Assembly: GCA_934249265.1 (NCBI GenBank)
Contig: CAKQKQ010000002.1
Coordinates: 1 to 64,000, forward strand
Direction: 5' to 3'
Source of the DNA: an uncultured Clostridia bacterium
Lineage (GTDB): Bacteria; Bacillota; Clostridia; Christensenellales; Borkfalkiaceae
DNA length: 64,000 nucleotides
The notes beneath the pieces were generated by a model. It did no database searches and had not been told where the DNA came from. It saw only the letters and a list, made by a program, of their open reading frames with translations. Of the stretch, positions 45,601 through 53,843 are shown piece after piece. The position numbers and the translations under genes are program-made. Every line of letters starts with the position of its first letter. The stretch's first letter is position 1.

Positions 45601-46994
45601 ACCGCGTTATCACGGTGGACGACGCAATGGATTATAAATCGCAAATCATGGGTCTTCCAGAAGGAACTTACGTAGTAGGTAAAACGGGCGTGTACTTTGC
45701 CGACAGTCAAGGCAATTTGCTTTTCCAAAGCGGCGATTTCGATATTAAAGAATCCGAAAGCGACCTTTCTATACTTGAAAAAATACTTCACTCTCAACTT
45801 ATCAGCGAAGGCGGAGAGTTGATTTGGAATCAGTCCACTCAAACGTTTATCGTCAATACAAAATCCACGCAAGGCGCGGTTGGTTATATCGGCGGACAAA
45901 ACATTTCGCTTGACGACGTAGATATAAGCATCGATACCGCTTACGCTCAAGTTACGGTAAGCGCACTCGGCGCGCAAGATAACGGAGTAAATCCCGAAAT
46001 TGCAAACGCAGACAAACTTTTAATCACGGCTGTCGGTCAGTCGAGGAACTCCGGCGCGGAAATTTCTTCCGACGGAACGACCATTACTTCTCTCGGTACT
46101 TCGCCGATACTCGTTCAACCTATACTCGGCAAAGTTACGCTTAAAACTTACGACGATTTCGAAGTTTACATTTTAAACAGTTCGGGCGTGAGAGTAAGCG
46201 ACAGAACGGCAACCTTTGAAAAGGACGCAAACGGTTTTACAGTGATTACCCTTAAAACGGGCGACAACACCACTTATTACGAAATAGTAAGGACAAACGT
46301 ATCCGACGAAAAGCCGAATTTCGGCGATTTTAGAGATATCGGCGGCGAATATAAAGAGGCTATCGAGGCGGTAAAGAATTATTTACCGAGCAAGACCGAC
46401 ACTCTGTATCTCACCAACGAAACTACGGAAATAGGCGACTTTATCGGCGCGGTAGTAAAGGCTTCGGGTCTTACGGGCGGCAACAGAGCATATGCGGACG
46501 CAAATTCTTATCACTGGGCTTACGAGCAGTTTAAAACCGCTCGCGAATACGGCTTGGTAGACGGTTTGCAAATAAAGGCTTACGATAAATTGACTTATAA
46601 AGCCGCATATTTCGCGCTTTACAATGCGGTACTGGGCAAAGGTATAAAAGTAAACGAAAACGCCTCGGTATTGGGCAAAACTCAACTCAACGGTTGGGAT
46701 GATGACGATAAAGCGATGCTCAGCGCGCTTGTTTCGGTAAAAATAATCGACTTAAATGCGCTTGCACAAATCAAACCTACCGACACTGTGACAAGGGGCG
46801 AGGCTGCGTCTTACGTTTATAAATTGACAAACGCAAAAGACGCCAACACCAAACCCAACACAAAGCCGAGCAAAAAAGGCTGCAAATCCACGCTTGACGG
46901 GGTGGCGGCAATGGGAAGCGTGTTGCCTGTTGCGTTGACAGTAATAGGCACTGCATTATTCGTAACAATCCGTAAAAGAAAAATTGCGGAATAA
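42687..46994 (+). CDS. Surface-anchored clan GH-A glycosidase with CBM-like, SLH-like modules and Lys-Gly-Cys tail
   Basis: 1435 residues. A signal peptide (1-33) is followed by two beta-sandwich binding modules (about 37-245 and 265-465) and a TIM barrel (about 490-960). In the barrel, 'LAILEVTNESNL' places Glu688 as acid/base (the Asn-Glu of clan GH-A) and 'LPYIVTESLIAEP' places Glu891 as nucleophile. A further sandwich (about 1010-1200) precedes degenerate SLH modules (about 1213-1385; 'TDTVTRGEAASYVYKL' is the clearest), and the end is 'SKKGCKSTLDG', a hydrophobic segment and 'RKRK' (tail Cys1399). It probably degrades a beta-linked glycan at the cell surface; the GH family within clan A is not clear. 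It heads an operon with the next gene (27-base gap). Confidence 0.75.
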   Translation: MNKKFKHCLLIVLSIMFFLSGSISISALTIRAERVAPNREGSKTVLSVYEDGLNSGMQLVWGGSTTNLEYTDAADKDNKTKNMAVDCTTTANTEFYIDFGGEYDIFTGSGFTDENLEDFYKKSTVEFWVKLNDTPGSFFNIYLFQSRGAQYATAPANQRYIRSNVQLKAYVDTTIIGAWQYVQVPLTAFSSNGEYVNEENVKVKDTPVDLSKACAIGFAHMMADGDTKVNPTIQYDDLKIVYGNMEDTNLGVTIIPAKDYEERKKQATFTTIDLRSLATSGYYGGAGIGWTNQGSDNELTGFDLVGQQEFFGVPFDMIVQEDNNNKSVIGLRSSKSSTSNQFVESVVIPVNLKVDGLYIIHNAAWGTTKNIAKYTWCYEDGTTEAIDITIDKHIYEWWGLGESAVNPIIWKGRTPEADTFNMGISLNMFAFVNPEPTKKVTELKCEIASDVAACMIVAVTAADFGGKGMFMAERENPYTPDTDDWYAYELADLEAMIGTPLDVSYLLDKKDHGKVQAQGDDFVFEDGTKANFWGVNINAYSLFQKHEYTDILVNAVAAGGYNLIRILDWDSSFYYPNIFGYNGNSKDVAEEQLDQFNYFWYKCKEKGIYIDFVMLGGRFASKDVTDDKLTDSEVSDISQGFKMEVYIDERLQESTKTLVKDVLGTVNPYTGTKLAEDRTLAILEVTNESNLMTMYDDSASYQFKSDKYKTMAQEKYAEFLKKKYNPDGTLSDQATEDKIRAAWKESGKTGLSRGEYLATATIQINGDFLTDKYAAQRCADGFEFFYTLMESFYDDMYAWAKSSTSDGGLGVGCPIAGGTNFAGDDRSDLFLNAHYDYIARHTYQSHPTTGTEYQVGTAVSDGSSTIGNVGGNTFANASFRKVMGLPYIVTESLIAEPNIHSMEFNLIASAIYSYQGWSLTAFTYMNKAIDKRVNQITNSFIIMDHPGRFSTITSASLLYQRAEIAKAKVGYYRVITVDDAMDYKSQIMGLPEGTYVVGKTGVYFADSQGNLLFQSGDFDIKESESDLSILEKILHSQLISEGGELIWNQSTQTFIVNTKSTQGAVGYIGGQNISLDDVDISIDTAYAQVTVSALGAQDNGVNPEIANADKLLITAVGQSRNSGAEISSDGTTITSLGTSPILVQPILGKVTLKTYDDFEVYILNSSGVRVSDRTATFEKDANGFTVITLKTGDNTTYYEIVRTNVSDEKPNFGDFRDIGGEYKEAIEAVKNYLPSKTDTLYLTNETTEIGDFIGAVVKASGLTGGNRAYADANSYHWAYEQFKTAREYGLVDGLQIKAYDKLTYKAAYFALYNAVLGKGIKVNENASVLGKTQLNGWDDDDKAMLSALVSVKIIDLNALAQIKPTDTVTRGEAASYVYKLTNAKDANTKPNTKPSKKGCKSTLDGVAAMGSVLPVALTVIGTALFVTIRKRKIAE

Positions 46995-47021
46995 ATAAAT
47001 ATTTTCATAAAGGAGGAAAAT

Positions 47022-50000
47022 ATGAAAAAAAGGAACATTTTGCTGACATTATTGTCGGCTATCATGACTGTGTCGTTGGCAATATCGACCATGACGGCGT
47101 TTGCCGACACTGCAGATCAAGGCGACGCGGGCGCGCAAAAGACGATTACGCTTGAAATTTTCAACGGTAACGCCGACGCCGTTGCGCTTACGGGGGCTGA
47201 AGCCGTGCAAGACGGAGAAGATACGGTAATTTCGATCGCTCCTGCAAGTTGGGCAAGTTCGATGATATTACTCAACGACCCTATCGATATGAATAAAGAG
47301 GGCGCACAACTTTGCTTCGAGATAAAGGCTACGGGTGAAGGAACTTATGCGGAGGTTAGGGGCGTAACTTTTGCAAGTTGGTGGAATCAACCTATTAAAC
47401 TTGCAGGCGAAAACCTCAACTGTCTGGACGATTACGTAGTAAAAAAATACGATTTAACCCCAACAATGACGGCAGAACAACTTGCAAAATTCAAGGGACT
47501 TTCTTTTGCAACGGATAAATCGTTTTACGTAAAGAGAGTTTGGGTAGAATATCCCAACCCCGATTATTCCGAAGACGACAAACCCGTTACCGAAGAAGGC
47601 GTTTACACTCTTTTGACGGAGGCGGTTTCTTCTCAACAAGATACATCTACATGGCAACACGTAGCGACTATTCCTTCTGATTACAGCGTTGCAAAGGGCG
47701 ATAAAATAAGCATTACTTACAGCATAGACAATTTCCCCGGCGAAAAGATTTTCGATATGTGGGTAGGCGAGTCTAAAATAACTTTTGAAAACGACGGAAG
47801 CAAAGTGACCGAGGCGAGCGGAACGTTGGAATACACGTTTACAAGTTCTTATTCGGGCGATATAAAACTTGGTCTTTGGTCAAACACGTTTACTATCAAT
47901 TCGGCAACGCTCACGATAGTAAAACACGAGCAAGAGCAACCCGCAAGCGGCTATGATATTTTCACGGGCATTACAGAAGTGGGCGAAGTTGCATTAAATG
48001 CCAACGGCACTGCATATACGGGCACGTTTACCGCTGCGGTTTCGGGTAAAGTAATTAGCGACGGCACTGCGCTTGCGTTCGGTCAATTAGACGATATGTA
48101 CTATATTTCGGGTACAAACACAAAGACTGCGACTCGTGCGACTATCGCTATGACGGATATCACCCCCGCGCTTTTGGGTGGCGGTATGCTTCAATTCAAG
48201 GCTAAATTCGACTTTGCCGGCGAAGAAGGCAGATATGCAAAAATAAGACTTTATTACGAATGTGGTCAATGGGGCGAAGCGGCTTATGTCGAATTGCCTA
48301 TTACCGATTATGTTGCTGACGAGTGGAAAGATTATACGTTTGCAATTAAAGATTTCAATATCGAATTAGCAAAAAATAGTACGTTCGGAAACCCCGTTAC
48401 GGCTCAATGGTTCGATTGGGCTAAATTCGTAGGAATGGGAATTTCTATGGGGTCTACGGGCGACGGAGACAACGTTGCTTCGTTCGGCGACGTAAAAATT
48501 ACAAACGTTGAAAACAAAACTATTACGGGTATCGAGACCGAGGGTGCGCAAACCGAATACAATGCGGGCGACGAATTCTGCACTACGGGCATGAAAGTGT
48601 ACGTTGTTTTTGAAGACGAAAGCAAAGTAGAAGTTAAAAACTACACTTATTCTCCCGAAAAACTCGGCACTGACACCCAAAAAGTGACTATCACTTGGGC
48701 TTACGGCGGTCAAACTTATACTACCGATATTTACGTAACTGTTATTTCCGAATATAAAGGAATAAAAGTAAAAACTCAACCCACAAAAACTCAATACAAA
48801 GCGGGCGAAAAGTTCGATTGCACGGGTATGGAAGTTGTGCTTGTAAATAAAGACGACAGCGAAACCGTAATCACCGATTACACTTATTACACGGGTATGC
48901 TTGCGGCAAACCTTACTTCGGTGGAAATCGAATATCAAGGCATGACGACTAAAGTAGAAATTACGGTTGCAGACTTTGAAAACAAACTTTCGCTTACAAG
49001 CAAATTGTTCGACAGCAACGGTACGCCTTCTTACGGATATCAAGCGGCTTTGGGTAGCAAAAATTACGTTTCTCAAGCAACTTACGACGCAACCGAAGAC
49101 GAAACCGAAAAGGGCAAAATGACAGTTACGCCTCACGACGAAACTATGGGTTATTATATCCAAACTCCCAACAACAGTTGGTCTACTTCAAGGGCGTTTA
49201 CCGACGGCTTTGCTTATTGGATGCTTGCAGACCTTTACGACGAAGAAGGCTACAATGCGATGGTTTCGATAACTTACAGAACTACCGCCGAAATAAACAA
49301 TTCCGTTTACTTCGGTATCGGTAACTTTGAAAGTTGGAACGTATATTTCCACAAATTCGATATTTCTTCTTATATCGTTGCCGACGGAAATTGGAACACT
49401 ATGTATTTCGACATTGCCGAAGTTTACGGCGCGATAGACGGTGCGCTTTGGGGCGACGTTAAAGAAGAAGACGGCAAGGGCGACGTCGATTTCCGTAAGA
49501 TAGTAGGTTTTGCCGTTAAATCGATGATAAGCGGCACTATCGACATTGCGGACGTTACGTTCAATTGGAACGGCGAAAATACCGCGGCAAAGATTCAAGA
49601 TAACGAAGCACCCGAATTGACTTACAAGGGCGAACTTAGCCTTACGTTTACCGAGGGAGACGCAGTTCCCACGTTCGAGGCGTCTGCTAAAGACAAGATG
49701 GACGGAGCGGTAGAAGTAATAATCGAATGGTCAAACGGCGCAATTACAGACGGCAAACTCAATGCTGGCAACCACACCGTAAGAATTTACGCAAGAGATG
49801 CGGCGGGCAACGTGGCGGAAGCGATTACGGTAAGCGTAACCGTTGAAAGCAAACAAGCCCCCGACACCGACTCTTCGACTGATTCGGGCAGTACTACCGA
49901 CTCGGGCAGCACGAGCGGCGACGGCATGAAGACAAAGGGTTGCAAAGGCGTTGTAGACGCATTACCCGCGGCTGTATCGCTTCTCGGACTCAGCGTAGTT

Positions 50001-50030
50001 TATCTTTTCGATAAAAAAAGAAGAGCATAA
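47022..50030 (+). CDS. Surface binding protein with Ig-like modules and Lys-Gly-Cys tail
   Basis: 1002 residues, preceded by AAAGGAGGAAAAT. Signal peptide 1-28. CBM-like sandwiches at about 40-185, 190-310, 315-500 and 665-865; two Ig-like modules between them ('TGIETEGAQTEYNAGDEFCTTGMKV...' and 'GIKVKTQPTKTQYKAGEKFDCTGMEV...'; about 500-660), each a bacterial Ig-like fold; a DUF5011/HYR-like module at about 866-950 ('DNEAPELTYKGELSLTFTEGD'); then a Ser/Thr/Asp linker and 'KTKGCKGVVDA', a hydrophobic segment and 'DKKRRA' (tail Cys974). No catalytic residues are evident. It probably captures polysaccharide for the SLH glycosidase upstream, with which it shares transcript and tail. Confidence 0.75.
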   Translation: MKKRNILLTLLSAIMTVSLAISTMTAFADTADQGDAGAQKTITLEIFNGNADAVALTGAEAVQDGEDTVISIAPASWASSMILLNDPIDMNKEGAQLCFEIKATGEGTYAEVRGVTFASWWNQPIKLAGENLNCLDDYVVKKYDLTPTMTAEQLAKFKGLSFATDKSFYVKRVWVEYPNPDYSEDDKPVTEEGVYTLLTEAVSSQQDTSTWQHVATIPSDYSVAKGDKISITYSIDNFPGEKIFDMWVGESKITFENDGSKVTEASGTLEYTFTSSYSGDIKLGLWSNTFTINSATLTIVKHEQEQPASGYDIFTGITEVGEVALNANGTAYTGTFTAAVSGKVISDGTALAFGQLDDMYYISGTNTKTATRATIAMTDITPALLGGGMLQFKAKFDFAGEEGRYAKIRLYYECGQWGEAAYVELPITDYVADEWKDYTFAIKDFNIELAKNSTFGNPVTAQWFDWAKFVGMGISMGSTGDGDNVASFGDVKITNVENKTITGIETEGAQTEYNAGDEFCTTGMKVYVVFEDESKVEVKNYTYSPEKLGTDTQKVTITWAYGGQTYTTDIYVTVISEYKGIKVKTQPTKTQYKAGEKFDCTGMEVVLVNKDDSETVITDYTYYTGMLAANLTSVEIEYQGMTTKVEITVADFENKLSLTSKLFDSNGTPSYGYQAALGSKNYVSQATYDATEDETEKGKMTVTPHDETMGYYIQTPNNSWSTSRAFTDGFAYWMLADLYDEEGYNAMVSITYRTTAEINNSVYFGIGNFESWNVYFHKFDISSYIVADGNWNTMYFDIAEVYGAIDGALWGDVKEEDGKGDVDFRKIVGFAVKSMISGTIDIADVTFNWNGENTAAKIQDNEAPELTYKGELSLTFTEGDAVPTFEASAKDKMDGAVEVIIEWSNGAITDGKLNAGNHTVRIYARDAAGNVAEAITVSVTVESKQAPDTDSSTDSGSTTDSGSTSGDGMKTKGCKGVVDALPAAVSLLGLSVVYLFDKKRRA

Positions 50031-50056
50031 TAAACTAAAAACTTAATAAAAAGCGC

Positions 50057-50084
50057 GCGCACCCCAAATCGGGTGCGCCGTTTT
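50057..50084 (+). terminator. Partial terminator before the GH5 gene
   Basis: GCGCACCC (50057-50064) pairs with GGGTGCGC (50071-50078), then CGTTTT. With only four T residues it may reduce rather than end transcription into the GH5 gene 15 bases later. Confidence 0.65.
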
Positions 50085-50098
50085 AAAAAGGGGCAAAA

Positions 50099-51520
50099 AT
50101 GAAGATAAAAAAACTGATTTTAATTTTATTTTTAGTGTTGGCGCAAGTGTTTTGCGCGTCGTGTTCTTCAACGGACTTGGGCGAAACGGATTCTTCTTCA
50201 CACGACGATACTCAGCAATCATCTACCGACTTGGATACTTCGAGCGATAGCGATTCTTCAAGCGACAGCGACGATAAAGGCGATAAAAAAGATTATTCGT
50301 CTATGTCTTCGGTTGAGTTTGTAAAGCAACTCGGCGTAGGCTGGAATTTGGGTAATACGTTTGAAAACAATTTAAGCGGATATCCCGACACTGTTTACGG
50401 CAATTCTATTGTATCGGAACTCGGTTTTGAAAGCCGCGAGATGTTTTGCGAAGTGCGTAATCAGCAAGATATTTACCGCGGAGCGACGACTCAAAAGACG
50501 ATAGACGCGGTTTACGAAAAGGGTTTTAGAATAATGCGCGTGCCCGTCAGTTGGTCAAACCACATGCAACAAAACGGATACATAAACAAAGTTTGGCTCG
50601 ACAGAATAAACGAAGTTGTCGATTACGTGTATAAATACGACGATATGTTTGTAATTTTAAATATAATGGACACGCCAAATATCGGCGCGTATTATCTCGA
50701 CGACGCATATTACGACAAGACCAAAAGTTTAATTATTAACGTGTGGGAACAAGTCGCCGAAAGGTTTAAAGATTACGATTCGCGGCTTATTTTCGAGAAT
50801 TTAAACGAGCCTTTGCACTCGAAATTGGGTTGGAGCATGTCTCCCACGTCAAACAAGACCGAATATAAAGAGTGTATTAAAAATCTCAACGAATACAACC
50901 AATTATACGTCGATATAGTGCGCGCGCAAGGTTCAAATTGCAACAAAAACAGATTTTTGTCGGTGTGCGGATACGGTAATATCGGGTATATGACTTATAG
51001 CGACGAAATAAACGCCGTTGCCGAATTTAAAATGCCGCAAGATACCGCGAATGACAAACTTTTGATGAATATCCACGCTTATTCGCCGAACGGGTTTTCT
51101 TTCGGAAACGACAACGAGTGGGACGAGGCTACCGACGCCGCATCTTCTTCGGGTATAAAAACTATGTTTGACGCTTTCGGCGCAAAATACACTAAAAAGG
51201 GCATCGGCGTAATAGTCAGCGAGTGGGGCAGCGTGTATAAAAGCGAGCGCGGACACGAATCTTACCGCAAAAAACATGCGGAATATTTTATGAAAAACGC
51301 CACGCAAAACGGAGTTTGCGCAATAGTTTGGGATAACGACGCAAGAAGCACCTCTTGGAGTACCGAATATTTCGGACTGTTAAACCGCCACAAGGCGAGC
51401 GGACTTTACGACAATTTAAAAAACGAGTCGGGCGTAAATTACGACAAAACCACTTTATGGTTTTCCGAAGGCGTAATAGAGTGCATGTTTAAAGGATATG
51501 AAAGCGGCAAAGCCGCATAA
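50099..51520 (+). CDS. GH5 endo-beta-glycanase, lipoprotein
   Basis: 473 residues, preceded by AAAAAGGGGC. A lipoprotein signal peptide ends in 'VFCASC' (Cys about 22; the -3 residue is atypical), then a Ser/Asp-rich linker (about 25-65) and a GH5 barrel (about 70-465). 'LGVGWNLGNTF', 'IFENLNEPL' (acid/base Glu237), 'MNIHAYSP' and 'VIVSEWGSV' (nucleophile Glu375) are typical of the GH5_4-like endoglucanase/xyloglucanase or mannanase groups. It acts on beta-1,4-linked glycan at the outer face of the membrane and could trim fragments released by the surface enzymes upstream. The subfamily is not settled. Confidence 0.9.
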   Translation: MKIKKLILILFLVLAQVFCASCSSTDLGETDSSSHDDTQQSSTDLDTSSDSDSSSDSDDKGDKKDYSSMSSVEFVKQLGVGWNLGNTFENNLSGYPDTVYGNSIVSELGFESREMFCEVRNQQDIYRGATTQKTIDAVYEKGFRIMRVPVSWSNHMQQNGYINKVWLDRINEVVDYVYKYDDMFVILNIMDTPNIGAYYLDDAYYDKTKSLIINVWEQVAERFKDYDSRLIFENLNEPLHSKLGWSMSPTSNKTEYKECIKNLNEYNQLYVDIVRAQGSNCNKNRFLSVCGYGNIGYMTYSDEINAVAEFKMPQDTANDKLLMNIHAYSPNGFSFGNDNEWDEATDAASSSGIKTMFDAFGAKYTKKGIGVIVSEWGSVYKSERGHESYRKKHAEYFMKNATQNGVCAIVWDNDARSTSWSTEYFGLLNRHKASGLYDNLKNESGVNYDKTTLWFSEGVIECMFKGYESGKAA

Positions 51521-51543
51521 CGTTATATTGCGCGTTTTGTGCG

Positions 51544-51580
51544 TTTTACAGCGCACGTATCGCGTAAAATTGACAATTTT
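51544..51580 (+). repeat. Dispersed ATACGTAT palindrome, copy 14
   Basis: TTTTACAGCGCACGTATCGC then GTAAAATTGACAATTTT, 23 bases after the GH5 stop. Confidence 0.8.
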
Positions 51581-51635
51581 AAGTAAAAACGACAGAGTTT
51601 TTATATTAAAATAATAAAAATAATCAAATCAAAAC

Positions 51636-51677
51636 AAAAAACGAGGGTTGCATTTCATATCGCAACCCTCGTTTTTT
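51636..51677. terminator. Bidirectional terminator between GH5 and GH36 genes
   Basis: A perfect stem (AAAAAACGAGGGTTGC and its complement) with A-tract on the left and T-tract on the right. Confidence 0.95.
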
Positions 51678-51716
51678 ATATAAAGTTTTCGTTTCGTTAA
51701 ATTTAATTATATAAAA

Positions 51717-53843
51717 TCAAATTTGCGTAAGTTCGATTATGAAAGAGCGGAAGTTTGCGTCGGAGCAAATTTGCTCGTTTAAGCGGTATTTCTCGATATC
51801 TATTCCGCAAAGCAAAGTTTCGCCGCTTAAAACAAACTTATCAAATTGGCACAGGTTTTTATCGTAAACCACGACCTCGTATTTCGCCGACAAATTAAGC
51901 CCTTTTAAAATCAATTTTCTGTTTGAAATTCCGTTTTCGCGCGTTTTAAACACGACTGCAGCCAACGCCTTATCTTTTCTTGAAGAAAGGGTGATAAAGC
52001 CGCAAAGATTATCGTTTAAATCGCCGAGTTTAAAATAATCGCCGTACAGTATAAAATCTCTTCTTTTTTTATAAAATTCCGAAAGTTTTGCCACTCGTTT
52101 TATTTCGTCTGCGGTAAAAGCAGAGCAGTCGAGTTCGTATCCGAAATTAAATAGACAAGCAATATTAAAGCGGTTTTCAAGCGAAAACGCTCGTTTTGTA
52201 AACCAATTAGGCGAGGCGGACAAGTGCGCCGTCATGCACGACTGCGGATAGCACAGCGCGGTGTTGGTTTGAATATCCGTTCTCACTGCGGCGTCGGTGT
52301 TGTCGCTCGTCCAAATTTGCGGGAAATAACAAAGTATGCCCATGTCGAACCTCGCTCCGCCCGCGGCGCAACCTTCAAAAAGAATTTCGTGGTGCGTATT
52401 AGTAAGCGTGTTCATTATGTCGTAAAGCGCAAGCACGTATTTATAGCAGTATTCGCCGATAAAAACCGTACTCGAATAACAGTCGCTCATCACTCGGTTG
52501 AAATCCCATTTTATATAAGTCGGTTTTGTAAGCGCAATTACGTTTTCTACGCTTTTTATCACGTAGTTTTTCACTTCGTCGCTACTTAAGTCGAGCATCA
52601 TTTGGTTTCTGTGTAAAAACGGGGTTTTGTCCAGAATTGCCATTGCGTACTCGGGGTGGGTGCGGTAAAGCGCGCTGTCGGGCGAAATCATTTCGGGTTC
52701 TATCCAAATTCCGAAGTCGAGACCCATTGCCCTTATATCGTCTGCAAGGAGTGAAATGCCACCCGTTTTTTCTTCATTGTCAAACCAATCTCCCAGCGAC
52801 GATTTGTCGTCGTTTCTTTTACCGAACCAACCGTCGTCGAGAACGAACAGTTCCGCGCCGATTTTTTTGCCGTTTTCGGCAATGTTTAAAATTTTATCTT
52901 TCGTGAAATCGAAACCCGTGCCTTCCCAATTGTTGATGACTACGGGGCGTTTTTTGTTTTGCCAACGCTTCGGAATGACGTGTTTGTTTATAAACGAGTG
53001 CAAATTCAAGGTCATTTCGTCTTCGTCTTTTGCAAACAGCATCACTGCCTCGGGTGCGTAAAAAGTGTCTCCGCCGTTTAAGCGGTATTCAAAAGCAAAG
53101 TCGTTTACGCCCGAAATTATCCTCGTCCTTAAAAACGAATCGGTCTCGTAAGAAGTTTTGTGGTTGCCCGAATACACGAGGTTAAAGGCGTACACGCCCT
53201 CGTCGTTTTTAATAAAAGTAAAGGGGTTGTGTTGGGCGGAAGACGCCCCCGCGAGCGACTGATTTATAAACGTTCCCGAGCAAAGCGGGGTATCGTGACG
53301 ATATCTTTCGCCCGCCCAGCACCCGTCGAAAGTGCTTGCTGTAAAGCCGCTTTTCGATATATCGAGTTGAAGCGACGCAAATTTTTTAACCGCCACCGTT
53401 TTGTCGCCGAGGTTTTTTATGGACGAACGCACGGTGATTACGTCGTTGTTTCTGTATACCGAATAATTTATGGTGAGCAGCAGTTTTTCAAGTTCGTCGA
53501 TAAACTCGAAAGTAAGCGTTTTTTCCGCGCCGAACGAAGAGGGCAAACAAGGTATTGCCTTTTTACCTTTCGATACCGTCGCGCTTTTAAAGATAAACTC
53601 GTTTGTAAAAGTGTTGTCGGGGTTAAAAAGCAAAATGGACTTATCTCTGTGGTCGTCGTCGCCGAAACAAGAAAAAAGTTTGTTTCTTAAATCCGTGCCG
53701 ATGTTGTCTTCTTTCAAAAAGGTCGTTTCGGGGGATATTTCGTTTATTTTTTTGCCGTAATACAAGTAAAATACGCTTTGCCCGTCTTGCAAAAACACGA
53801 GCGACGTGTTTTGCGTGTCGAGTTTGTATACCTTTCCGCTCAT
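51717..53843 (-). CDS. GH36 alpha-galactosidase
   Basis: 708 residues, cytosolic, preceded by GAGGT inside the end of the GH94 gene, which it overlaps by 4 bases. 'YIKWDFNRVMSD' carries the nucleophile (Asp447) and 'IWTSDNTDAAVR' the acid/base (Asp514). 'VINNWEGTGFDF' and 'LFVLDDGWFGKR' are typical of the GH36 barrel, with the N-terminal supersandwich before about residue 310. It releases galactose from alpha-galacto-oligosaccharides such as raffinose or galactomannan fragments. Co-transcribed with GH94. Confidence 0.95.
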   Translation of the reverse strand: MSGKVYKLDTQNTSLVFLQDGQSVFYLYYGKKINEISPETTFLKEDNIGTDLRNKLFSCFGDDDHRDKSILLFNPDNTFTNEFIFKSATVSKGKKAIPCLPSSFGAEKTLTFEFIDELEKLLLTINYSVYRNNDVITVRSSIKNLGDKTVAVKKFASLQLDISKSGFTASTFDGCWAGERYRHDTPLCSGTFINQSLAGASSAQHNPFTFIKNDEGVYAFNLVYSGNHKTSYETDSFLRTRIISGVNDFAFEYRLNGGDTFYAPEAVMLFAKDEDEMTLNLHSFINKHVIPKRWQNKKRPVVINNWEGTGFDFTKDKILNIAENGKKIGAELFVLDDGWFGKRNDDKSSLGDWFDNEEKTGGISLLADDIRAMGLDFGIWIEPEMISPDSALYRTHPEYAMAILDKTPFLHRNQMMLDLSSDEVKNYVIKSVENVIALTKPTYIKWDFNRVMSDCYSSTVFIGEYCYKYVLALYDIMNTLTNTHHEILFEGCAAGGARFDMGILCYFPQIWTSDNTDAAVRTDIQTNTALCYPQSCMTAHLSASPNWFTKRAFSLENRFNIACLFNFGYELDCSAFTADEIKRVAKLSEFYKKRRDFILYGDYFKLGDLNDNLCGFITLSSRKDKALAAVVFKTRENGISNRKLILKGLNLSAKYEVVVYDKNLCQFDKFVLSGETLLCGIDIEKYRLNEQICSDANFRSFIIELTQI

